A stretch of 64,000 nt of DNA from NCBI RefSeq assembly GCF_000513295.1, contig NC_023065.1, positions 806,001 through 870,000 of the forward strand, given 5' to 3'. The number at the start of each line of letters is the position of its first letter. The first letter of the stretch is position 1. Of this stretch, positions 44,556 through 52,683 are shown in pieces. The position numbers were made by a program, and so were the translations under genes. The stretch comes from Magnetospirillum gryphiswaldense MSR-1 v2 (GTDB taxonomy: Bacteria; Pseudomonadota; Alphaproteobacteria; Rhodospirillales; Magnetospirillaceae). Below the pieces are notes generated by a model. It did not search any database. It was given only the letters and a program-made list of their open reading frames with translations, and was not told the origin of the DNA.

Positions 44556-47003
44556 TCAACGTGTCGTCATTGTGGTGGCGACGCGCAATCGGCTGGCGGG
44601 AAAGTGCAGATTGACCACGGTCCCCTGTCCCGGTGTGCTGGAAATGCTAAGGGTGCCGCCATGCATGTCCATGAACCGCCGGGCCAGGGGTAGGCCCAGG
44701 CCGGCACCATCGAAACGGCGCGACAAACTTGACTCGGCTTGGCCGAACGGGGCCATGATCTTGGTCATGTCATCGGCATGGATACCGATACCGGTATCGC
44801 TGACCACGATGTCCAGGCCGTTTTCATCGGTCTTGGCGGTTACCGTTACCCTGCCGTCGGCGCTGGTGAACTTGACGGCATTGGACAGGATATTGGCGAT
44901 GGTCTGCTTGATGCGCCGTTCGTCCCCCATCAGCCAGGGCAAGCCGTCGGGGATCTGTTCGCCAATGCGCAGGCCGGCGGCCTTGGCCCGTTCGCCCACC
45001 AATTGCACCGAGGCGCGGATGGTCTGACCCACGTCCATCTCGCTTTCCATCAGGGCGAAGCGCCCCACTTCCAGCCGCGCCACGTCGAGGATGTCGTTGA
45101 TCAGGGTCAGCAGATGGCGGCCAGATTCGTTGATGTCGTGGGCGTAGTCGCGGTATTGCTTGGTTTCCACCGGTCCCAGCAATTCGTTTTCGATGATTTC
45201 GGAGAAACCGATGATGGCGTTCAGGGGCGTGCGCAATTCGTGGCTCATGGTCGCCAGGAATTCGGTCTTGGCCCGGTTGGACAATTCCGCCGCCTCGCGC
45301 GCTTCGGCCATGGCCAGCTCGGCCTGCTTGCGGGTGGTGATGTCGTGCAGGGCCAGCAACGCCGACATCTCGCCGTGCGGGGTGTCCACCGGGGTGATGC
45401 TGAATTCGTAGGTTTTGCCGTTCAGGTCCGACACCCATTCGCCTCTTGTGGCGGTGTTGTCGTCGCCCAGATTGGCGATGGCCGGCTGAAAATAGTCGAT
45501 GGTGCGCACGCCCATGACCGGGCCGAATGTGTCCACCAGGGCTGGATTGGCATATTCAAAGCGGCCATCGGTGCTGACCAGGGCGATCAGATCCTTGGTC
45601 GAGGCGAAGATGCGGCGCAGGTTGGCGTGTTCCAGTTCCAGGGCCAGGCGCAGGCTGCGGATTTCGGTGACGTCTTCCTTGAAGGCGATGAAGCTGTCGA
45701 CCTTGCCGTCGCCATCCTTGACCGGGGCGACGGTCATGGATTCCCAATAGACGCTGCCGTCCTTCCTTTGGTTGACGATTTCGCCGCGCCATTCCTGGCC
45801 GGCGCTGATCGACGCCCACAGATCGGCGAACACCTCGGGCGGGGTCTGGTCGGAGCGCAGCATGCGCGGCGAATGGCCCAGCACTTCGTCGCGGTGATAG
45901 CCGGTCATGGCGGAGAAGGCGGGGTTGATGTATTCGATCAGTCCCTGGGCGTCGCTGATCAGCACCGAAACCGGGCTTTGCTCGACGGCGCGGAACAGCT
46001 TGCGCGCCTCTTCCTCCCACAACACGGCGCGGCGTTCGCTGCGGCGCAGGGATTCCAGGCTGAGGCCGACCAGGATGATCACCCCCAGCACCACCAGGAA
46101 AAAGGTGAAGCGGGTGGCTTTCAAATTATCCTGGATGACCTTTTCCATGTCGGCGGCCATGCGGTCTTCGGTGCGGGCATAAAGCTTCAAGAGCGCCACA
46201 TGGGCTTCGTCCCACGCCTTGCGGTCATCGGGGCCCAGAATTCCGGACAGCGCTTGGCGGTGCAGGCGTTCGACCATGCCGACCACCGGACCTTGGACGA
46301 TTTCGTCATAGATGCGGATCTGATGGGCCGAGGCATGAACGCGGAAGGATTCCAGGTAGGCGCGGGATTCGGCGTTGTTTTCCGCCAAGGCCTGGCGATT
46401 GATCTCACCTTTTTTTGTCGTCGTGGTCAGCATGGCGCGGGCGCGACCGACACGATCCTTGACGTTGCCCAAATCCATATAGGCGGATATCACCCGCGAC
46501 AGGTCGCTGGGCGCCATGGTCGCGGCCAGCGAGGTCAGGCCGGCGATGGCCCGGCTATAGCCGAAACTGGCGGCGCTGGGAGTAGCGTCATTATCCAGCT
46601 CCTGGCGCAGGATGGCCAGTTGGGCGGAATCGATGATATTGGTGTCGCCCGACAGGCGCTGTCTGATTTCCGGCATGGCCAGGGCCGCGCTCAGGGCTTT
46701 CAGGCGTTCGTCGGTGTTGAGGCGCTGGGCCTCCAGCTCATAGCGGGCCTGCAAATCATTGGGATCGACGGCGCGGGTCGACAAGATGCGCTCGTTTTCC
46801 AGTTCGCGGGTCAGCGATTGGGCGGCACGGGCGATCTGCGCCGCCACCAGAAGATCGGCGCTGTCGCGATAGGCATCCATCTTTTCTTCCACCACCCAGG
46901 CGGAAAACATCACCAGGGCCAGAATCGGCGCGACAATGGCGATGATCAGGCGGTACCGACTGAAGAGACCGGTCTGCGTATAAGGGGTGGGGGGCGAGGT
47001 CAT
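44556..47003 (-). CDS. PAS sensor histidine kinase with nitrate/nitrite-sensing-like domain
   Basis: An 815-residue membrane kinase. Two membrane helices (about 17-38 and 300-320) flank a periplasmic helical domain with ARAAQSLTRELENERILSTR, resembling the NIT nitrate/nitrite-sensing domain. Two PAS domains follow (LFRAVEQSPVSVLISDAQG and LRRIFASTKDLIALVSTDG). The kinase core is complete: H-box TMSHELRTPLNAIIGFSEII, N-box NILSNAVKFT, G1 DTGIGI and G2 GAGLGLPLARR. There is no receiver domain. No full response regulator is adjacent. The NIT assignment is by resemblance only. Confidence 0.87.
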   Translation of the reverse strand: MTSPPTPYTQTGLFSRYRLIIAIVAPILALVMFSAWVVEEKMDAYRDSADLLVAAQIARAAQSLTRELENERILSTRAVDPNDLQARYELEAQRLNTDERLKALSAALAMPEIRQRLSGDTNIIDSAQLAILRQELDNDATPSAASFGYSRAIAGLTSLAATMAPSDLSRVISAYMDLGNVKDRVGRARAMLTTTTKKGEINRQALAENNAESRAYLESFRVHASAHQIRIYDEIVQGPVVGMVERLHRQALSGILGPDDRKAWDEAHVALLKLYARTEDRMAADMEKVIQDNLKATRFTFFLVVLGVIILVGLSLESLRRSERRAVLWEEEARKLFRAVEQSPVSVLISDAQGLIEYINPAFSAMTGYHRDEVLGHSPRMLRSDQTPPEVFADLWASISAGQEWRGEIVNQRKDGSVYWESMTVAPVKDGDGKVDSFIAFKEDVTEIRSLRLALELEHANLRRIFASTKDLIALVSTDGRFEYANPALVDTFGPVMGVRTIDYFQPAIANLGDDNTATRGEWVSDLNGKTYEFSITPVDTPHGEMSALLALHDITTRKQAELAMAEAREAAELSNRAKTEFLATMSHELRTPLNAIIGFSEIIENELLGPVETKQYRDYAHDINESGRHLLTLINDILDVARLEVGRFALMESEMDVGQTIRASVQLVGERAKAAGLRIGEQIPDGLPWLMGDERRIKQTIANILSNAVKFTSADGRVTVTAKTDENGLDIVVSDTGIGIHADDMTKIMAPFGQAESSLSRRFDGAGLGLPLARRFMDMHGGTLSISSTPGQGTVVNLHFPASRLRVATTMTTR

Positions 47004-47038
47004 AGTCGGAGTATCCCCCCAAACCTCGCCTCAGACAA

Positions 47039-49588
47039 TCACGAGACTGCACCTTTTTGCGCAGCCTGGGCGATTGCCGCCAGCAAGGGCTGGGGCGAGA
47101 CCGGGCGTCCCAGCAGGCCGCGGCACAATTCCAGCCGTTCCAGCCCCAGGTCCGGCGGCGGATAGCCGATCAGCAGGAACGGCGTATGGTGCAGGTGCTC
47201 TGCGTCGTCAGCGGTGAAGCCGTCGGCGGAAACCAGGGCCAGATCGAAGGGGGCCTGGGTGGTGACGGCGCGATCCGAGGCGGCACGGGCCGAATCGGCG
47301 TTGGCGACGCGGACCACCGCCGCCCCTTCCTGTTCGGTCAGCCGGGCGATCTGCGACCGTTCGGCGGTGTCGGGCGACAGCACCAGCAGACGCAGTCCCA
47401 TCAAATCCACTTCCGGCACAGGGGGAGCGGTGTTGGCATCGCCTTGCCCCAACGGCAGATCGACGACAAAGGTGCTGCCCTGACCCGGCTGGCTGAAGAC
47501 GTTGATCTCGCCGCCCATCATGTGCACCAGCCGATGGGTGATGGACAAGCCCAGACCGGTGCCGCCGAACATGCGCGGTGTGCTGATATCGGCCTGGGTA
47601 AAGGGCTGGAACAGCGATTGTTGCGCATGTTCGGCGATGCCGATACCGGTGTCGGCGACGATCAGGCGGATGGTGGGGCGGGCGGTGGCGCTGCCCAGAT
47701 GCTGGGTGAAGACGGAAACCTGACCGGTAGGGGTGAACTTGACGGCGTTGCCAACCAGATTATAGAGGATCTGGCGCAAGCGGGTCGGGTCGCCGTGCAA
47801 GCCGGCGGGGATGGCCGGATCGTGGAAATGGACCAGTCGCAGCCCCTTGTCGCGGGCCTGGGGGGTCTCCGCCATGATCACGCCCTCCAGCAGATGAGGC
47901 AGATCAAGGGCGACGTTTTCCAGCCGCAGCCTGCCGGCCTCGATGCGGGAAAAGTCCAGTACGTCATCGACGATTTTCAGCAGCGACAGGCCGGTTTCGC
48001 GGATGGTGGCGACCGCGTGTTCCTGGTCGGCGGCCAGCGGCGATTGATGCAGGTCGCGCAGCATGTCCATGATGCCGTTCATGGGGGTGCGAATCTCGTG
48101 GGTCATGGCCGCCAGGAATGACGACTTGGCCTGATTGGCGGTTTCCGCCTGCACCTTAGCCTGGGTCAACTGATCCATGGCGATGGCCCGCTCGGCGGCG
48201 GCCTGTTGGAACTTGTCCAGCACCCGGTTGAATACCTGGGCGATCTCGGCGGCGTCGGCACCCTCGGCCTCGGGTACCACCAGCTTGGAAAACGGCGCGC
48301 CTTGCTCGTGCGCTTCCATCTGTTCCAGCAATTCATGCAAAGTGCGGCGCTTGGCCTCTTCGTGGTGGGCGCTGATTTTGGCCCGTTCCTCTTCCAGCCG
48401 CGCCTTGTCCAGCGCGTTCCGTCGAAACACCGACACCGTGCGGGCCATGGCCGCCAGTTCGTCGGGCAGGTTGGGGGCGTCGATATCGCGCGACCAGTCG
48501 CCCCTGGCTCCGGCCTCCATCACCGCGCGCAGACGCAACAGCGGCTGGCGGATGGATTGGCCGATCAGCCAACTGGCGATCACCGCCATGGTCAGCAAGA
48601 TGATGCCAAGGCCGATGCCGGCCAGGGCGGTGCGCTGGGGCAGGGCGCTGGACTGGCTTTGCAGCAAGGCTTCGCGTTCATGGCCGCGGGCGATCATGCG
48701 GTCGATGGCCTGGGCCATGATTGATTGGTTGGCGTCGATGTCGCGGGCCAGGATGCGGGCACGGTCGTCGAAGGCCCGCGCCATGGTTTCGATGCCTTCA
48801 TCCATGCGCACGGTGCGCCTGCCGATCACCGTCAAGGTCTCGCGCTGCAACTCGCTGGTGGCCAGTTGGGTCAGCTGCGGGATGGACTGGATGACTTGGC
48901 CCAGGGTTTCGTGCGCCGCCTCGGCCTTCAGCGGCGAGCCGCCGAAATAGAAGGTGTTGATGGCGATGATGGCGGCGATGAAGCTTTCATGCGACTTGAC
49001 CAGGGCCGGAGCCAGGGGGGTGGTACGGTCGTTTTTGATGGACGAGTTGAGAATGGCGTAAAGCCCCGACATTTCGCCGGCGGCCTGGACGATGTCGGTC
49101 TCGTAGACGCGGGCGACCTCGGCGTTGATGACCTTGAGCTGCTGGAAGCCGGCGACGAAGCGCCGCGCCGCCTCGTTCAGTTGCGAGATTTCCTCGCTGG
49201 TGGCGTTATCGCGGGTGGCGGTGGTCAAGGCCGCGAACAGATCCTCGCTCCGGCGCGAGATCTCCTTCATCACCTCGTCGGTGGGGGCGTTCAGGTATTG
49301 GCGGATCAGGCTTTGCAGCCGGTTGGCCTGGGCGTCGATATCGGTCAGTTGCCGCCCGCGTTCCTGCACCAGGCGCAATTCCTCGATATCGCGGCTGACC
49401 AGCGACGCGCTCTGCCAGCCCAGCAGGCCGACGATCAGGGCGATCGAGGCATTCATGGCGATCACCAAGGGGATGCGCCATGCAATCGGTATGTGTCTGA
49501 TCCACCGGCTGACGCGACCATCGGCGCCGGGATCGGCTGCCTTTTCTACCCCCACGTATTCCCCCATCGCAGCAGCCGATAGGACCAT
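47039..49588 (-). CDS. Hybrid sensor histidine kinase with degenerate receiver
   Basis: About 849 residues. A membrane helix near residue 43 (PLVIAMNASIALIVGLLGW) precedes a long helical periplasmic sensor. A second helix (IGLGIILLTMAVIASWLIGQ) and a HAMP domain follow. The kinase core has H-box AMTHEIRTPMNGIMDML, N-box NLVGNAVKFT, G1 DTGIGIAE and G2 FGGTGLGLS. The C-terminal receiver-like domain reads PFDLALVSADGF, with Ser where the phospho-aspartate belongs. Several start codons (TTG, two ATGs) are possible within nine codons. It lies 35 bases upstream of the NIT-type kinase on the same strand. Confidence 0.87.
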   Translation of the reverse strand: MVLSAAAMGEYVGVEKAADPGADGRVSRWIRHIPIAWRIPLVIAMNASIALIVGLLGWQSASLVSRDIEELRLVQERGRQLTDIDAQANRLQSLIRQYLNAPTDEVMKEISRRSEDLFAALTTATRDNATSEEISQLNEAARRFVAGFQQLKVINAEVARVYETDIVQAAGEMSGLYAILNSSIKNDRTTPLAPALVKSHESFIAAIIAINTFYFGGSPLKAEAAHETLGQVIQSIPQLTQLATSELQRETLTVIGRRTVRMDEGIETMARAFDDRARILARDIDANQSIMAQAIDRMIARGHEREALLQSQSSALPQRTALAGIGLGIILLTMAVIASWLIGQSIRQPLLRLRAVMEAGARGDWSRDIDAPNLPDELAAMARTVSVFRRNALDKARLEEERAKISAHHEEAKRRTLHELLEQMEAHEQGAPFSKLVVPEAEGADAAEIAQVFNRVLDKFQQAAAERAIAMDQLTQAKVQAETANQAKSSFLAAMTHEIRTPMNGIMDMLRDLHQSPLAADQEHAVATIRETGLSLLKIVDDVLDFSRIEAGRLRLENVALDLPHLLEGVIMAETPQARDKGLRLVHFHDPAIPAGLHGDPTRLRQILYNLVGNAVKFTPTGQVSVFTQHLGSATARPTIRLIVADTGIGIAEHAQQSLFQPFTQADISTPRMFGGTGLGLSITHRLVHMMGGEINVFSQPGQGSTFVVDLPLGQGDANTAPPVPEVDLMGLRLLVLSPDTAERSQIARLTEQEGAAVVRVANADSARAASDRAVTTQAPFDLALVSADGFTADDAEHLHHTPFLLIGYPPPDLGLERLELCRGLLGRPVSPQPLLAAIAQAAQKGAVS

Positions 49589-49762
49589 CCCCAATCATAT
49601 CGGCTTCGACAGTATCAGTTGTAGCGGGCATGACCGGGGATGGAAAGCCGCTTTGTCCATTTACGCCCTTCAGCATGGGGGGCATGACGAAGGATGACTT
49701 GACCAGGATGGCGCAACCAATAGAAGATGCCTCTTAACCTTAAGGATAATACGACCAACGCC

Positions 49763-50200
49763 ATGCGACTGACGCTTCACACGGATTACGCACTTCGGGT
49801 TTTGGTTCACGTCGGCCTGCGGGGCGGCGAACTCGTCACCATCAATGAAATCGCCGAATGCCATGGCATTTCCAAGAATCACCTGACCAAGGTGGTGCAT
49901 CAATTGGGGCGTGCCGGTTTTCTGGAAACCGTGCGCGGCAAGTATGGCGGTATCCGCCTGCTGGTCGATCCCCGCACCCTGCGCCTGGGCGAGTTTGTCC
50001 GCCAGGTCGAGGATGATTTCGCCTTGGCCCAATGCATGCGGGCCAGCAATGCCGATTCCTGCCGGGTCAGCGCCGCCTGTCTGGCGCGGCGGGCCTTCGG
50101 TCAGGGGATCGATGCCTTCTTCAAGGCCCTCAACGTCCACACCTTGGCCGATATGATCGATGCCGAACGGGCACTGCCGCCCCTGTCAGCTTGCGGCTGA
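49763..50200 (+). CDS. nsrR: NsrR-like Rrf2-family iron-sulfur regulator
   Basis: A 145-residue Rrf2 regulator. The winged-helix region is MRLTLHTDYALRVLVHVGL...EIAECHGISKNHLTKVVHQLGRAGFLETVRGKYGG. Three cysteines, C91, C100 and C106, are spaced C-x8-C-x5-C, the NsrR-type cluster ligand pattern, followed by a helix like that of NsrR (AFFKALNVHTLADM). NsrR senses nitric oxide through its Fe-S cluster and represses NO-detoxification genes. None of those targets is adjacent here. An AAGATGC half-site (49724-49730) lies upstream. It is divergent from the two kinase genes. Confidence 0.82.
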   Translation: MRLTLHTDYALRVLVHVGLRGGELVTINEIAECHGISKNHLTKVVHQLGRAGFLETVRGKYGGIRLLVDPRTLRLGEFVRQVEDDFALAQCMRASNADSCRVSAACLARRAFGQGIDAFFKALNVHTLADMIDAERALPPLSACG

Positions 50201-50235
50201 CTTAATGTAGTGTCGTCAGCCTGCGGCTGACCTAA
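50185..50235. repeat. Tandem hairpin repeat behind nsrR
   Basis: Two near-identical 21-base units, at 50185-50205 and 50215-50235, each contain GTCAGC and GCTGAC around a 5-nt loop and differ at two positions. Their starts are 30 bases apart. The first overlaps the nsrR stop. Confidence 0.75.
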
Positions 50236-50301
50236 GCGGTATTCCGTTGTCGGGCGATCTGGTGTATCGGTGGACGTATAACCGCAATGGGGGAATGGGG
50301 A

Positions 50302-51084
50302 ATGTCCGCTTTCGATTCGGCCGACAATGAAAACGAACGTCGGGTTATTGCCGAGTTTCTGGAAGAACTGCGCGACACCGCCAGCTCGCTTCAGGTTCTC
50401 TTGGGCAATATGCGATCCAGTTCGGTTGCCGCCGATGACGGTCTGGCGACGCTGAAGCGCGAGGCCAGCAACCTGCGCAGCCACGCCCAGGCGTTGAACG
50501 TTCCCCTGATCAAGCTGGTCACCCACCGCCTGGACGAATATGTGGGCGAGTTGAAGTCAGCCGGCCCGGCCCAGTTGGACGAGATTCAGGTGTTCATCGA
50601 CCGCATCGAGAAGCTGGCCGACGGCGAGCAGGTGACCGATGGCGATGTGCCCCAGGTCATGCGTTCGTTGCCGGCCAAGCGCAGTGCCGACATCGATTTC
50701 GGTCCCATTGAACAAAAGAACATCGAAGTGCTGATGGTGGTGCCGGAAAAGGCCATGGCCCGCATCGTCGAGCGCGAGCTGGCCGCCTGCGGCTATCGCA
50801 CCTCGGTGGTGCGCAATCCGTTCGAGGCGCTGGAGACTGCCGTTCATACCCGCCCCGATCTGGTTGTCGCCTCCATGGAACTGGGCATCCTGACCGGCGT
50901 CGATCTGGGTTGCGCCCTGGCCGCCATGCCGGTGACGCAAGGCATTCCGTTCGCCGTGCTGACCAGCTACAGCTGGGGCCATCCCAAGCTGGCCGGCCTG
51001 CCGCCGCGCGCGTCGCTGATCCGCAAGGGCGGGCAGTTCGGTGACGATCTGGCCGAAACCCTGTCCCGTTTCAATATCACCTGA
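50302..51084 (+). CDS. HPt-like/pseudo-receiver protein lacking both phospho-residues
   Basis: A 260-residue cytosolic protein. Residues about 15-90 resemble an HPt-type helical bundle (LKREASNLRSHAQALNVPLIKLVTHRLDEYVGEL), but the position expected to be the phospho-histidine is Ser56. Residues 141-260 resemble a receiver domain (IEVLMVVPEKAMARIVERELAACGYRTSVVRNPFEALE), but the phospho-aspartate position is Ser191 (RPDLVVASMELG) and the acidic pair is missing. It may act as a phosphorylation-independent adaptor. The ATG chosen has a GGGGGAATGGGGA purine tract directly upstream; one five codons earlier is possible. Confidence 0.7.
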   Translation: MSAFDSADNENERRVIAEFLEELRDTASSLQVLLGNMRSSSVAADDGLATLKREASNLRSHAQALNVPLIKLVTHRLDEYVGELKSAGPAQLDEIQVFIDRIEKLADGEQVTDGDVPQVMRSLPAKRSADIDFGPIEQKNIEVLMVVPEKAMARIVERELAACGYRTSVVRNPFEALETAVHTRPDLVVASMELGILTGVDLGCALAAMPVTQGIPFAVLTSYSWGHPKLAGLPPRASLIRKGGQFGDDLAETLSRFNIT

Positions 51085-51108
51085 GCACCGGCAAACAGAG
51101 CGAGCGTC

Positions 51109-52683
51109 TCAGCGTTCGCGGAAAGCTTCGTGCCTCAGCTTCAGGACCGGCTTGAGCAGGTATTGCATCACCGTCCGGTCGCCGGTGTGGATTTCGACAC
51201 TGGCGACCATGCCCGGCGTGATGGTGCGCTTGTCGGCCTCGTCGCCGAGATAGCTTTTGTCGGTCAGCACCAACACCCGGTAAAACGGCTGGTTGTCCTG
51301 GCCCATGGTGGTGTCGGGGGCGACCAGCGATACCTTGCCCTCCAACCCGCCATAAACCACGTAATCATAGGCCGACAGCTTGACCGTGGCCACCTGTCCC
51401 GGCTGCACATAGCCGCGGTCCATGGGAGACAGCTTTGCTTCGATTTGCAGGCGTTCGTGCAGGGGCACGATTTCCATGATCGGGTCGCCGGGGCGGATGA
51501 CGCCGCCGATGGTGTTGGCGCGCAAATTCTTGATGATGCCGTCGGTGGGGCTGGTGATCTGGGTGCGCTGCTGCTGGTCCGACGCCTGGGTCATCAATTC
51601 GCGCGTACGGGCCAAGTTCAGTTCCGCCTCGCTCAGTTCCGCCTGGGCGGTGCGGGCGTAATTGGCTTCTTCCTGTTCCTGCCGGCTTTTCGCCTCGGCT
51701 TGGGCGGCTTGGGCACGGGGGATGCTGGCGCGCAAGGTATTGGCCTGGCCTTCCAGATCCTCGGTCTGTGCCTGCAATTGCACGTGTTCCATCTTGGCGG
51801 TCAGGCCCGAGCGCACCAGATCGGTGGACATGGCCAGCCGTTCCCGCGCCAGCTTCAGGTTGGCGGTGACCGCGCGCAGGCGGGCGTCGAGTTCCTGCAC
51901 TTCCAGCATTTTTTGCCGGGCCTGATCGGCCAGCACGGTCAGGGTTGATTTATGCGCCTGACGGCGGGCCTCGAAATTGCGGGTTTCCGCCTGCACCAGA
52001 TTGGGCTGGCGCGCCTGTTCCGCCGCCGGGAATTTAACGGTGGCGGCGCCTTCCAGTTCGGCCCGCAGGCGGGCGACCTGAAGGTTGAGGCCGTCGACGC
52101 GGACCTGCAATTCCTCGCGGTTCATGGCCACCGCCGACAAGTCCAGTTGTAAAAGCGGCGCCCCTTCCTTCACCTCGTCGCCTTCGGCGACGTAGATTTC
52201 GCGGATGACGCCGCCTTCCAGATGCTGGATGACCTTGACCTTGCCCTCCGGCACCACTTCACCCTCGGCGATGGTCACCTCATCCAGTCGGGCGATGTTG
52301 GCCCAGACGATGAACAGGGCGATGGCCAGCATGGCCAGACGGGCAATGGGCCGCCACGTCGGCAACGGGTAGGTATCGGCCAGACCGGCCAGCCGGGACG
52401 ATCCGCTGATTGCGGCGGAATCGACCGGTGGCACCGGCAGATTGCCGCCGGGCAGCAGGAAGCGCCACAGATGCACGACCGGACCGCGCCAGTCGAGGTC
52501 TCGCCAGTTCATGTGCCGCCAGTCGAATTGACGCCAGTCGATCCCGGGACGGTTGGGATCGGGACCAAGCCAGCGCAACAGGTCGCCCACCAGCCGCAAT
52601 ACCACTTGATGGGGCTTGGGTTCGGGCGGTGGCGGCGGTGGCGGGGCCGCGACCGCGACCGGAATCTGCGGTTGTTCGCTCAT
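51109..52683 (-). CDS. Type I secretion membrane-fusion protein (HlyD family)
   Basis: A 524-residue periplasmic adaptor that links the ABC exporter to TolC. The cytoplasmic N terminus is unusually long: a proline run, then a tandem repeat of four pentads at residues 48-67 with a [D/N]WR core (IDWRQ, FDWRH, MNWRD, LDWRG). A membrane helix lies at about residues 112-130 (RPIARLAMLAIALFIVWANI). The lipoyl/barrel halves (VIQHLEGGVIREIYVAEGDEV; VRPGDPIMEIVP) and a long coiled coil follow. The gene start overlaps the ABC gene stop by four bases. Confidence 0.9.
   Translation of the reverse strand: MSEQPQIPVAVAAPPPPPPPEPKPHQVVLRLVGDLLRWLGPDPNRPGIDWRQFDWRHMNWRDLDWRGPVVHLWRFLLPGGNLPVPPVDSAAISGSSRLAGLADTYPLPTWRPIARLAMLAIALFIVWANIARLDEVTIAEGEVVPEGKVKVIQHLEGGVIREIYVAEGDEVKEGAPLLQLDLSAVAMNREELQVRVDGLNLQVARLRAELEGAATVKFPAAEQARQPNLVQAETRNFEARRQAHKSTLTVLADQARQKMLEVQELDARLRAVTANLKLARERLAMSTDLVRSGLTAKMEHVQLQAQTEDLEGQANTLRASIPRAQAAQAEAKSRQEQEEANYARTAQAELSEAELNLARTRELMTQASDQQQRTQITSPTDGIIKNLRANTIGGVIRPGDPIMEIVPLHERLQIEAKLSPMDRGYVQPGQVATVKLSAYDYVVYGGLEGKVSLVAPDTTMGQDNQPFYRVLVLTDKSYLGDEADKRTITPGMVASVEIHTGDRTVMQYLLKPVLKLRHEAFRER

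Noticed and set aside
44739-47165. 808-codon open frame opposite the NIT-type kinase
   Set aside because: The kinase core motifs are complete on the minus strand; the opposite frame is low complexity.
49724-49746. Full NsrR operator upstream of nsrR
   Set aside because: The left half (AAGATGCCTCT) fits well, but the right half does not match the inverse sequence; only a half-site can be claimed.
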